NCBI RefSeq assembly: GCF_009495755.1 | Contig: NZ_WIBJ01000033.1 | Location: forward strand, 174,242 to 238,241 | Origin: Flavobacterium sp. LMO8 | GTDB lineage: Bacteria; Bacteroidota; Bacteroidia; Flavobacteriales; Flavobacteriaceae | DNA: 64,000 bases | Direction of reading: 5' to 3' | Shown here: positions 26,247 to 34,251 of the stretch, in pieces | How the letters are laid out: every line of letters begins with the position of its first letter | How positions within the stretch are numbered: the stretch's first letter is position 1 | The notes under the pieces: model-generated | Seen by the model: only the letters and a program-made list of their open reading frames with translations | Told to the model about the DNA's origin: nothing | Database searches by the model: none | Translations under genes and position numbers: made by a program

Positions 26247-26280
26247 TCATTCACTATTAAATTTAGCTCATTCACTATTA
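26247..26280 (+). promoter_or_regulatory. 13-bp direct repeat with 21-bp period upstream of the LytS gene
   Basis: TCATTCACTATTA occurs at 26247-26259 and again at 26268-26280, one 21-bp period (two helical turns) apart. Paired direct repeats with about this spacing are the usual form of LytTR-family binding sites, and the downstream operon encodes a LytTR regulator, so this may be an autoregulatory site. Inference only. Confidence 0.4.
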
Positions 26281-26340
26281 TTTTTTTAGAATTTTGATGC
26301 GTAATTGAGACTTTTGAAATGAATTTAAAATCTATCTAAA

Positions 26341-27717
26341 ATGTCATTATTTAAAAAGTTTCTAATCTTAACAACTCTTCCCTTCGTTATAATTTTAGGT
26401 GTTTTTGTTTTTTCAAAAAACACAACAAACGAATTTAAAGATGTCTTTGTAACGATTTTTTCACTTGGCTTTTTTGTTATTATAGCCTTTAATTCAGTTT
26501 ATGTTTCTAATTTTTTAAAGACACTAAACATCAATAATTTTCTAAAATTTATTTTAGTATGTTTAACTACTTTTATTAGTATTGCTTTTTTTTCATTTGT
26601 TTTAAACATTATTTTACGAGATTCAAATGTTAGATTGACCGTTGTTTTTTCTCAGGCAATTCTTGGGATTTGTATTTTTCTTTTAGAATATTTGGTTTTG
26701 TATGTTTTAGAAAAAAAAGATAATTCAATTCTAAAATTTGAAGATAGAAAGCATCATTATTTTTGGCTTATTCTATCTGTGATTTTTATAGAATTTACAT
26801 TGTATTTATCAATGATATACAGAGATATTAATGATTTGTTTCAATTTATATCGTTAAACAAGCTCATAATAATCTATATGATTATTGTCCCTATTTTCTC
26901 TTTTCTATTCATTCGATTGTTTAATTATTTAAAATTTGGCGGTTTATTAAATGTGATATCGAGTTCAATACTTACTTTTTTTTCTACATTTTTTATTACT
27001 GTTTTATTTGTTATTGGTGAATTCAAATTTTATAATAATCGTTTAGGGATTTATCTCATTTTTTATTTAATTTCTTTGTTCTCTTCGCTATCAATTTATG
27101 CTTTTTTATACTATAGAAATCAAATCAATGAAAAGAAACTATTAAAACTTCAAAATATTCAAAAAGATGCACAATATCTGGAACTAAAAAACCAAATTAA
27201 TCCTCATTTCCTATTTAATAATTTGAATACTTTAATTTCGTTTATAGAAGTTAATCCAACGAAAGCCATTGATTTTGGTCATAATTTAGCAAACGTTTAC
27301 AGACATTATTTAAAAAAGCATGATGAGGATTTTATTTTACTTAAAGATGAATTGTTATTTATCAAAGAATATTTAGAAATTTATAAAGCAAAATTTGAAA
27401 ACGGATTTAATTTTTCAATTTCTGAAGAATTTATAAATAATCAATACGTGTTATCATCATCAATTCAAGAGTTGATAGATAATATTTTTAAACATAATAA
27501 TTTAGATGAAGATCAGCCAATTGAGATTAAAATTTATGCGGATAATGATTATTTGGTAATTTATAATTCGATTGATTCAAATAATTTAGCAGATTCAATG
27601 AATACTGGTTTGGATAATATTAATAAAAGATATCAGATTTTGACCAATTCATCAATAGTTATTACAAAAGATAAGAATAGTTTTAGTGTTCAATTGCCAA
27701 TATTAAATTTAGAATGA
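26341..27717 (+). CDS. LytS-type sensor histidine kinase
   Basis: 458 aa. About eight hydrophobic helices fill residues 1-265. They are followed by the His_kinase domain typical of LytS/YehU proteins: LKNQINPHFLFNNLNTLISFIE with phosphoacceptor His289, then FILLKDELLFIKEYLEIYKAKFE, and a HATPase domain with SIQELIDNIFKHN and a weak G2 box (NTGLDNINKRYQIL). It senses an unknown signal in the membrane and phosphorylates the LytTR regulator encoded next; the genes overlap by 4 nt (ATGA). Because the curli locus follows directly, it may control curli, but no direct evidence exists. Confidence 0.9.
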   Translation: MSLFKKFLILTTLPFVIILGVFVFSKNTTNEFKDVFVTIFSLGFFVIIAFNSVYVSNFLKTLNINNFLKFILVCLTTFISIAFFSFVLNIILRDSNVRLTVVFSQAILGICIFLLEYLVLYVLEKKDNSILKFEDRKHHYFWLILSVIFIEFTLYLSMIYRDINDLFQFISLNKLIIIYMIIVPIFSFLFIRLFNYLKFGGLLNVISSSILTFFSTFFITVLFVIGEFKFYNNRLGIYLIFYLISLFSSLSIYAFLYYRNQINEKKLLKLQNIQKDAQYLELKNQINPHFLFNNLNTLISFIEVNPTKAIDFGHNLANVYRHYLKKHDEDFILLKDELLFIKEYLEIYKAKFENGFNFSISEEFINNQYVLSSSIQELIDNIFKHNNLDEDQPIEIKIYADNDYLVIYNSIDSNNLADSMNTGLDNINKRYQILTNSSIVITKDKNSFSVQLPILNLE

Positions 27718-28442
27718 CAGCTATAATTATAGAAGATGAAATCCCCGCAGGAATCCGTTTAGAGCGACTTTTGATTCAATATGAATTTCAAGTTTTGGTT
27801 GTTTTGAATTCTGTAAAAAAAGCAACAGCTTGGTTTAAAGACAACAAACATCCAGATATAGTTTTTATGGATATTAAACTACGCGATGGAAATTGTTTTG
27901 AAATTTTAGATAAAGTTAAAATTGAATCAAAAATTGTTTTTACTACAGCTTTTGATGAATATGCACTTAATGCCTTTAATTATAATTCAATTGATTATCT
28001 GTTAAAACCAATTGACGAAAGCAAACTGAATAGATTATTAGAAAAAATTGAAACTTTAAAATCAGGTTTTCACAATGAAATTAATTGGTCAAACTTTAAA
28101 GAATCAACTTTTATTAATTCTTATTTAGTCGCTTTTGGAACTCATTTGAAAAAAATCGAAGTTAAAGAAATTCTATATTTTTTTAGTGAAAACAATTCTA
28201 CGTTTATTTTTACAACAGAAAATAGACAGTTTTTACTTCATAAATCATTAGAAAAAATAGAACAAGAGGTTGATAATAATCATTTTTTTAGAATTAATAG
28301 AAAATTTATTATCAATAAAAAATACATTCATACTGTCAAAAATAATTCAAGAATTGAGTTATCATTAAAGAATGCCGAGTTGTTTTACTATGAAGTAAGT
28401 ATTTCAAAATCTAGGGCGTTTATTCAATGGTTTTCAGTGTAA
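27714..28442 (+). CDS. LytTR-family response regulator
   Basis: 242 aa. The receiver domain (residues 1-120) has the acidic pair IIEDE, phosphoacceptor Asp53 in VFMDIKLRDG, Thr in TTAFDEYALNAF and Lys in DYLLKPID. The C-terminal LytTR DNA-binding domain (about 140-240) has the family pattern, with HTVKNNSRIELSLKN and ISKSRAFIQWF. LytTR proteins bind paired direct repeats spaced about 21 bp; such a pair lies just upstream of the operon. It is co-translated with the kinase gene and is 205 bp from the end of the convergent curli operon. Confidence 0.93.
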   Translation: MTAIIIEDEIPAGIRLERLLIQYEFQVLVVLNSVKKATAWFKDNKHPDIVFMDIKLRDGNCFEILDKVKIESKIVFTTAFDEYALNAFNYNSIDYLLKPIDESKLNRLLEKIETLKSGFHNEINWSNFKESTFINSYLVAFGTHLKKIEVKEILYFFSENNSTFIFTTENRQFLLHKSLEKIEQEVDNNHFFRINRKFIINKKYIHTVKNNSRIELSLKNAELFYYEVSISKSRAFIQWFSV

Positions 28443-28584
28443 TAAATATGTTTTATAGTTAATAATTTGGTTTTATCACTATAATATCTTAAATTAGCAT
28501 TATTATTCTCAATTTTAACCAATTATAGATAAGACATTCACAGTTTTAGGATAAATATATTAAAACTATGTGTTTCTTAATTTA

Positions 28585-28603
28585 ATATTTAATTGGTTAT
28601 TAA
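28585..28603 (+). repeat. 19-bp repeat shared with the curlin leader, copy 1
   Basis: ATATTTAATTGGTTATTAA at 28585-28603 is identical to 34252-34270. The two copies bracket the curli operon in the same orientation: this one beyond its 3' end, the other in the leader of the major curlin gene. Confidence 0.55.
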
Positions 28604-28624
28604 TAAAAAAATTAAGGATACATT

Positions 28625-28649
28625 AAGCAGGTCTTTGACCTGCTTTTTT
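28625..28649. terminator. Terminator between the LytTR gene and curli operon
   Basis: AAGCAGGTC (28625-28633), loop TTT and GACCTGCTT (28637-28645), with a T run to 28649 on the plus side. The hairpin abuts the stop codon of the propeller lipoprotein gene on the minus strand. Confidence 0.75.
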
Positions 28650-30135
28650 ATTTCCAGTCGGGCATGATGGCATTATCAAATAATTGTACTCTTGAACCTG
28701 TTATTCCAATGGAGTATTTAAAAATATTTCTAGCAGATATTCCATCATTTGAAGTACTCACAAAAAGAAATTCAGCTTCGTTTGGAGAATATCGAACTTC
28801 TAAATCGTTGAAACCTGCTGGTTTTTGAACATTTACTTCTGTTGCAGTATCAGTTAAAAAATCATATTGAAATATTCTTGAATCTAATTGTCGGTAATCA
28901 AAACTTTCAAAACCAGTAATATCTCTTGTAAAAACTAATTTATTATTAGTAACCGATAAATGTAAACCGCTAATCGCACCCATGGTTCCAGAGATTACAT
29001 TTTCTACGATTATTCCGTTTGAATCAATTACGTAGATTTCTATTTCATAACCATTCAAATTATTTACTTTAAGCGCAATAATTGAACTATCAACACTCCA
29101 ATCACATTCAGAAATGAATTTTCCGTTGGGCGTTTGAAAGATCAATTCTAATCCACTTCCATCGGCATTGATTTTGTACAGTTTATCAAAATTGGAATAG
29201 ATTAATTGACTTCCGTTGCTTATCCAACTGAAATTGTAATAGTCCAAATTAAATCCCGCAGCTGGAATTCCGGCAGTGACTTTAAAAACATCAGAACCAT
29301 CAGGATTCATGGTATAAATATGAGCTTGTCCGCCTGTGGTTCTCAAAAAAGCAATTTTATTTGCAGGAATATTTTTTCGTGGTCTGAAACTATTGGTTGC
29401 ATCAGACGTAATTTGTAGCTCATTTCCAGCATCGTCAGCAGTGAAAATTACATTGTTGTCAGCAATTTTTCGAGTAAAAAGATAACGGGCATTTGGAAAT
29501 TCTAATGTTCTAAATGATTGTGTCAAGCTATTTACTTCTGGGTTTATTCCATCTGAAACAGAAATTTGCCAAAAATATTTGGTACTATAATTAAGACCTG
29601 TTAAAGTATATGATGTCGTTGTAATATCTTCATAGATTGTGATTTCGTTTGTAATATCATTTCTAAGTGTAATTTTATAAGTTAGTTCGTCATCTTCTGC
29701 GTCTGTTGATTGCCAAGTTAAATTAACGCTTAAGCTTAAATCTTCGGCATTATCCAAAGGTGTTAAAAGTTCTGGTACAGTTGGTGATTGGTTGATTTCT
29801 TCAATAGGTTCTAATTCAAAAACCAAATCTGTTTCTAATTCTTTTAGTACAGTTCCCGCTTCAAATTTGGCAATAAAACCATCTTTTCGGGCTTCAAAAG
29901 CATAATCTCCTGTTGGCACGTTTTCTATTGTAAAATATCCATCTTCATCAGTAAAAACAGCACTTGTATTAGGATTTGATGAAACACGAGCGTTTTCAAT
30001 TGGCTCAAATGTAACGGCTTCTACTACACGACCAGTTACTGTTCCAAAGCCTGTATCGTCAATAGTTTCTTCGGAACAAGAATATGAAAACGCAAGAATT
30101 AGTATAAAAAAACTGAATTTATATATTTTGTACAT
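28648..30135 (-). CDS. Lipoprotein with carboxypeptidase-regulatory, fibronectin-like and beta-propeller domains, end of curli operon
   Basis: 495 aa. A lipoprotein signal (LAFSYSCSEE, Cys20) is followed by a carboxypeptidase regulatory-like beta-sandwich (GTVTGRVVEAVTFEPIENARV...GYFTIENVPTGDYAFEARKDGF, about residues 33-105), an Ig/fibronectin III-like domain with DLSLSVNLTWQSTDAEDDELTYKI...YFWQISVSDG (about 120-205), and a TolB-like beta-propeller (about 210-495) with repeats such as HIYTMNPDGSDVFKV. It starts 2 bp after csgG, so it is co-transcribed with the curli genes. It is likely attached to the outer membrane and may help display, anchor or process fibres. The function is inferred from position only. 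Confidence 0.8.
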   Translation of the reverse strand: MYKIYKFSFFILILAFSYSCSEETIDDTGFGTVTGRVVEAVTFEPIENARVSSNPNTSAVFTDEDGYFTIENVPTGDYAFEARKDGFIAKFEAGTVLKELETDLVFELEPIEEINQSPTVPELLTPLDNAEDLSLSVNLTWQSTDAEDDELTYKITLRNDITNEITIYEDITTTSYTLTGLNYSTKYFWQISVSDGINPEVNSLTQSFRTLEFPNARYLFTRKIADNNVIFTADDAGNELQITSDATNSFRPRKNIPANKIAFLRTTGGQAHIYTMNPDGSDVFKVTAGIPAAGFNLDYYNFSWISNGSQLIYSNFDKLYKINADGSGLELIFQTPNGKFISECDWSVDSSIIALKVNNLNGYEIEIYVIDSNGIIVENVISGTMGAISGLHLSVTNNKLVFTRDITGFESFDYRQLDSRIFQYDFLTDTATEVNVQKPAGFNDLEVRYSPNEAEFLFVSTSNDGISARNIFKYSIGITGSRVQLFDNAIMPDWK

Positions 30136-30137
30136 GA

Positions 30138-31568
30138 TTATTTTGTTGTGTTTGAAGTTGCTTCAATGGATAGATCTTTTACATGTTTTTTAATGGCTTT
30201 TTCATCATATTTTTTTCGAGGAAAATAATAGTTTACGCTGATGAAAAACCGCCAATAATTGTCATCTCTAATTCCTGATGTGATGTTGTCAATTTTATCA
30301 GATTGTGTTAAATTGATTTCGCCAAGCATACGGATTCCTAAATTATCGGTTGCTAAATATTCTACACCTAACCCTGATTGTATTTTATAATAAGGTGATT
30401 CATAGCTAGATGTTGCTCCTAAACCAATTCCGATGAAGAAAAAAGGTGTTAATCTATCATAAGGTAGAAAAAGTACTTCAGTATTCAAATCAAAAGAAGT
30501 GTGTGCATCTTCAAATTTGTTTTTGTTTTTCATCCAAAATAGATTCACAGAAGTATTAATACTAAACGTGGGCAAAATGAAATAGCGCATTCCAGCACGC
30601 AAGGCAGGTTTTAAAACTGCACTTGGATAATCGCCTTGAATTAATGATCCACCAACGTCTAAGTTAACTCCAAATTTTGCTCTGCGTTCTTTGAAATAAC
30701 GTTTGTATAGTAGTGTTGATTCTGATTCTTCTTTTTCTTTGTTGTATTCGTTTATAACTTCGGTTAATGTTGAAATTGGCGCATTGGCAACCCAAATATT
30801 ATCTTGAATTCCTTCTACAATTAAACCTTCAACCGCTTTTTCAATTGCTTCTGTAACGGCCAACTGTAAAGGTTCATTTTTTGTAAAACCCGTTTCAACT
30901 TCCAATAATCTTTTAAATTTTACATAGCGAAATAAACTTGCGTCTAACGATTGCGACAAAATGGTTTTTGAAACATAAATTGTTTTTAGAATTTTTCCAT
31001 TTTGGGTAGAAACCAATCGAAGATAAACTGTTACTCGATCTTGTCTATAACTTGTAGAACTTCCGGCACCAAAATAGCGTGCACCAAAACCACCAGTTAT
31101 GATATTAGAATCATAAGAAACAATTCCGCCTTCTAATAAAACTCCAGCATAGAGTAGTGGAGTTAGTTGTTGATCTTTTGAATTGGTATCTTTTAAATAT
31201 TCTTGACGTGTTGATCTAATGATGTTTCTTTCTTGCAAAAGATTGGCTAAATTTTCTCGTTCAATTGGAATAAACCATTTTGAGTCTTCAAGTGCTTTTA
31301 TTAAAATAGATGTTGAACCTTGTGTTACTGCTGTACTAAAATTACTTCCATTATCTGAAGGTTTGTATTGCCCCGTTTGGTCTCTAAATTTATACACACC
31401 TACAACAATTTGTTCTTTTGGTGGTGGTAATGATTTTAACGATAGAGTAGCAGGAGTTCCTTCTCCATAAGAAGCTTTTTGAACGGTGACTGGCTGATTA
31501 AAATAGGCTCCACAACTGCTTAATAGAATAAATAAACTGCAACCAACTATTTTTGTGCTTGTTTTCAT
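30138..31568 (-). CDS. csgG: CsgG-type curli secretion channel with an added C-terminal beta-barrel-like domain
   Basis: 476 aa, versus about 277 for E. coli CsgG. A lipoprotein signal (LFILLSSCG, Cys19) precedes the CsgG domain (about residues 45-270): VVGVYKFRDQTGQYK, FIPIERENLANLLQERNIIRSTR, LLEGGIVSYDSN, DRVTVYLRLVSTQNGKIL and QLAVTEAIEKAVEGLI are typical of the family, which forms a nonameric outer membrane export pore for curli subunits. Residues about 290-460 are an extra domain with alternating strands (GVNLDVGGSLIQG, FSINTSVNLFWM, FFFIGIGLGATSS, YWRFFISVNYYFP) like OMP_b-brl small barrels, plus a basic tail. It lies between csgF and the propeller lipoprotein in the operon. Confidence 0.87.
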   Translation of the reverse strand: MKTSTKIVGCSLFILLSSCGAYFNQPVTVQKASYGEGTPATLSLKSLPPPKEQIVVGVYKFRDQTGQYKPSDNGSNFSTAVTQGSTSILIKALEDSKWFIPIERENLANLLQERNIIRSTRQEYLKDTNSKDQQLTPLLYAGVLLEGGIVSYDSNIITGGFGARYFGAGSSTSYRQDRVTVYLRLVSTQNGKILKTIYVSKTILSQSLDASLFRYVKFKRLLEVETGFTKNEPLQLAVTEAIEKAVEGLIVEGIQDNIWVANAPISTLTEVINEYNKEKEESESTLLYKRYFKERRAKFGVNLDVGGSLIQGDYPSAVLKPALRAGMRYFILPTFSINTSVNLFWMKNKNKFEDAHTSFDLNTEVLFLPYDRLTPFFFIGIGLGATSSYESPYYKIQSGLGVEYLATDNLGIRMLGEINLTQSDKIDNITSGIRDDNYWRFFISVNYYFPRKKYDEKAIKKHVKDLSIEATSNTTK

Positions 31569-31646
31569 GTGTTTTATTTTTTAGTAAAAAGAACACGTGT
31601 AAGCTAAATTTTAATAAACTTTAGGGCAGTTTATGTTTTAAGTAAT

Positions 31647-32084
31647 TTAATTTCTGGGAATAATAACTTGAGTCTCTTCACCTGTGAGAATGTCTAAAAT
31701 ATTGACGACTAAGCCTAAGTTTGACTCGTATAATTCAACTGATAAACTTCCAAAAGTATATACACCATTTTGAGTCCCTGAGCCTGTGCCATCTCCTGAT
31801 CCTGATGTATTGGAACCAAATTGATTGTCGAAAAGTTCTCTTGATAAATAACTTAATAATTGTGAATTTAAGTTGTCTCTAAAACGTTCTAAATCTGATT
31901 GTTGTTCAAAACCATCTTCACCATCTGGGTCTTTTAATAAATTTTGTGACTCGGCTGAACTTAACATCCATTGATAATTGAATGTATCGCCACCAAATGC
32001 TGGGTTTTTTGGTTTATAAACTAAGTTTTGTGCGAATGAAAAACTGATAAAAAAACAAGCGAATAGTGTTATGTACGTTTTCAT
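31647..32084 (-). CDS. csgF: Curli assembly factor CsgF
   Basis: 145 aa with a signal peptide ending FSFAQ (residues 15-19). The mature N-terminus NLVYKPKNPAFGGDTFNYQWMLSSAESQN matches CsgF, where the N-terminal peptide inserts into the CsgG pore and the rest exposes the nucleator CsgB at the surface. The C-terminal beta part contains a Gly/Ser-rich loop (SNTSGSGDGTGSGTQNG) that is longer than in enterobacteria. It is 10 bp after csgE; 78 bp separate it from csgG. Confidence 0.9.
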   Translation of the reverse strand: MKTYITLFACFFISFSFAQNLVYKPKNPAFGGDTFNYQWMLSSAESQNLLKDPDGEDGFEQQSDLERFRDNLNSQLLSYLSRELFDNQFGSNTSGSGDGTGSGTQNGVYTFGSLSVELYESNLGLVVNILDILTGEETQVIIPRN

Positions 32085-32094
32085 TTTTATTGTT

Positions 32095-32820
32095 TTAGTA
32101 TTGTTCGATTCTGTTTTTTAGTTTTTCTAAATCTTTGAAGTATTTCTTTGTAATTTGTATGGCTTCTTCGGCTTTTTGAGAAAGAAATTCTTCATTTGGA
32201 TTTGCAATAAATTCTGAAATTAACTTGTTGTCTATTGTTATTTTAAGAATTGTTGTTCGTCCGATGTTAAGTTGCTCTTCAATTTGTACAATTTGATTTC
32301 CTTTTATGGCTTCAGAATTGTATTTTGAAAAATATATATCGTAAAAATCTTTTCCTACTTTAGTTTTGGTATCGTCTGAAACAATACCGGTAATTTCAAG
32401 TTCGGCTTCATTTTTATTTAAAACTTCACTTTTTTTTTCTTCTACAATAATTCGGTCTTTTCCCACCATAACATCATTATCGTCATAAATTAAGAGTAGA
32501 ATTATAATTTCATCTTTTGTGCTTTGATTGATTTTTGTTGTTGAAAGTATTTTTTTCTCATTAGGATTTAACGTAAACTCACCATTTTGAGAATTGTTTG
32601 ACGTGTTTGTTGTTTGTTTATTTTTTTTAATGACAGATAAAGTGTATGATAAATTTTTCATGCCGTCATCAAGATTTTCAGCTGTTCCTGTAGCTGAAAC
32701 CATTTCTTCAAAATAACTCAATTCTATTTTAGCTTTTACTTCTGTATTCAAAATTTGAGCATTAATAATTGTACTAAAAAGTAACGAGAAAATTAGAATA
32801 TGTAGCTGATTTCGTTTCAT
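32095..32820 (-). CDS. csgE: CsgE-type curli chaperone with an extra CsgH-like N-terminal domain
   Basis: 241 aa, nearly twice the length of E. coli CsgE. After the signal peptide (ending INAQ) residues about 25-120 form a beta-sandwich-like domain (AKIELSYFEEMVSATGTAENLDDGMKNLSYTLSVIKKNKQ...NSQNGEFTLNPNEKKIL) that resembles CsgH, a periplasmic curlin-binding inhibitor of amyloid formation. Residues about 140-241 match CsgE (EITGIVSDDTKTKVGKDFYDIYFSKYN...GRTTILKITIDNKLISEFIANPNEEFLSQKAEEAI), the cap that delivers curlins to the CsgG pore. A CsgH-CsgE fusion would hold subunits unfolded until export. The CsgE part is secure; the CsgH part is by resemblance. Confidence 0.83.
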   Translation of the reverse strand: MKRNQLHILIFSLLFSTIINAQILNTEVKAKIELSYFEEMVSATGTAENLDDGMKNLSYTLSVIKKNKQTTNTSNNSQNGEFTLNPNEKKILSTTKINQSTKDEIIILLLIYDDNDVMVGKDRIIVEEKKSEVLNKNEAELEITGIVSDDTKTKVGKDFYDIYFSKYNSEAIKGNQIVQIEEQLNIGRTTILKITIDNKLISEFIANPNEEFLSQKAEEAIQITKKYFKDLEKLKNRIEQY

Positions 32821-33299
32821 CTGTTAATTACGATTACTGATGCGTTATTTCCGTTGATTTGAATTTTTAAACTTTCTGATATTTTGTTACTTCCAAAACT
32901 TGTAATTCGATTATTATCACCATTTTGAATGTATTGATTTTCAATTATATTATAATTTCCTATCGACATTTCATGGATTGTATTTCCATTTCCATTTTGA
33001 AGAATAAATTCATTTACTTCTGCTTCAACTCTGTTAATATCTGTCGAATTAAAATGTCCGTTTTGATATACTTGAATGAATGATTGATTGGCAATAATTG
33101 TATTTTGATTGTAATTTTGATTTCCTATTTGTGTAATTATAGCACTATTAGTTTGGTTTTGAGAAATTGATGCTTTTAGTTTATAATCAATAAGATTTTG
33201 ATTTAGAATCGTTATTTCAGTTTGTGTGTTTTCTTGTGAAATAACTGTAAAGCCAATTAACAAATATATAATGGCGATTATTTTTTTTAGATTTTTCAT
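32817..33299 (-). CDS. Minor curlin, CsgB-like nucleator
   Basis: 160 aa with a signal peptide (residues 1-22). The mature part has degenerate curlin units rich in Asn, Gln and Gly: ITQIGNQN, IQVYQNGHFN, ILQNGNGN, IENQYIQNGDNN and IKIQINGNN, each with the Q-x-G-N pattern of amyloid strand-turn repeats, but irregular spacing and more charge than the major curlin. It ends with a basic residue (VINR), as E. coli CsgB does. That, and its place between the major curlin and the assembly genes, suggests the nucleator role. Its stop overlaps the csgE start by 4 nt. A terminator-like hairpin separates it from the major curlin gene. Confidence 0.78.
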   Translation of the reverse strand: MKNLKKIIAIIYLLIGFTVISQENTQTEITILNQNLIDYKLKASISQNQTNSAIITQIGNQNYNQNTIIANQSFIQVYQNGHFNSTDINRVEAEVNEFILQNGNGNTIHEMSIGNYNIIENQYIQNGDNNRITSFGSNKISESLKIQINGNNASVIVINR

Positions 33300-33382
33300 A
33301 TGTTAAAACTTCATTTATCATAGGTAACATATGGTATCGCTGTTATCACAAACTTTTATTTTTAGCGATTTCATATAATAAA

Positions 33383-33418
33383 AATGAGACAAGCAAGAAA
33401 AACTTACTTGTCTCATTA
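33383..33418 (-). terminator. Hairpin after the major curlin gene (possible attenuator)
   Basis: In the minus-strand RNA, AAUGAGACAAGUAAG and CUUGCUUGUCUCAUU form a 15-bp stem with one G-U pair and a U5 loop, then U5AUUAU. It starts 8 bp beyond the curlin stop and precedes the minor curlin gene, so it probably ends most transcripts there. Confidence 0.75.
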
Positions 33419-33425
33419 ATAAAAA

Positions 33426-34244
33426 TTAGTTAGATTGATTTACTAAAGAAAGGTTACCAATTCCAGTTTGGTTAACAAAACTCATGTGTAATTGACCAGT
33501 TTGATTTGTCCAAGCAGTATTTAACGAACCATCTTGTTGGATGTAAGAGAAGTTTCCTTCACCATCTTGAGTAGTAATTGCTAAATTGCTTTGGCCATCT
33601 TGATCATGAATTGCCATGTTATCTTCACCTAATTGTAATTGATAAGAAGCATTTCCTTCACCAAATTGAAGTGCTAATCCCATATTACCATCACCAACTT
33701 GAATTTGTGATGAGTAATTGTCTTCTCCAAATTGAATTGCAGTTGCGCTATTATCATTTCCAAATTGGGTTTGATCAGCAGTATTATCTTCTCCAATTTG
33801 TAAAACGGAAGCAGTATTGTCTAATCCAACTTGTAAAACGTTAGCTTCGTTAGTAATTCCTAATTGGTTTACTGTAGAACTATTTCTTCTGCCATATTGA
33901 TCAATGTCAGAATCATTTCCTAAGCCCACTTGAGTCACATCGGCTTCATTTCTTCTACCGTCTTGATTTACGTTAGAATAATTTGCGATACCTAATTGAT
34001 CCACTTTGGCATCATTTCGTCTACCCAATTGGTCAATTTCAGAACCATTGAAAGCACCAATCTGATCAACTTCTGCTTCGTTGAAGCGTCCATCTTGGTC
34101 AACATCTGAACCATTTAACAATCCGAATTGGTCTACATCAGACATGTTTCCTAAACCTGTTTGGTTTACTAAACTTAAATTGGCTTGTGCAAACATTGCA
34201 ACTCCAAACAACATCACGGAGATGTTTAAAACAACTTTTTTCAT
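33426..34244 (-). CDS. Major curlin (CsgA-like amyloid subunit) with 23 repeat units
   Basis: 272 aa. A signal peptide (about residues 1-19) is followed by 22 full units of 11 residues and one shorter last unit, covering residues 22-272 without interruption. The consensus is N-x-(S/A)-x-V-x-Q-x-G-x-x, as in VDQFGLLNGSDVDQDGRFN; the aligned N, Q and G positions hold in nearly every unit, as expected of stacked amyloid beta-strand-turns. E. coli CsgA has only five 22-residue repeats, so this subunit is about twice as long. The first (NLSLVNQTGLG) and last (NLSLVNQSN) units are almost the same. Units in the first half are rich in Asp, later ones in hydrophobic residues. It is the first gene of the curli operon. 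Confidence 0.9.
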   Translation of the reverse strand: MKKVVLNISVMLFGVAMFAQANLSLVNQTGLGNMSDVDQFGLLNGSDVDQDGRFNEAEVDQIGAFNGSEIDQLGRRNDAKVDQLGIANYSNVNQDGRRNEADVTQVGLGNDSDIDQYGRRNSSTVNQLGITNEANVLQVGLDNTASVLQIGEDNTADQTQFGNDNSATAIQFGEDNYSSQIQVGDGNMGLALQFGEGNASYQLQLGEDNMAIHDQDGQSNLAITTQDGEGNFSYIQQDGSLNTAWTNQTGQLHMSFVNQTGIGNLSLVNQSN

Positions 34245-34251
34245 AATTTAT

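Noticed and set aside
33426..34244. CRISPR array (regular 33-bp periodicity)
   Set aside because: The period comes from the 11-residue curlin units; the repeats are coding, diverged and without spacers.
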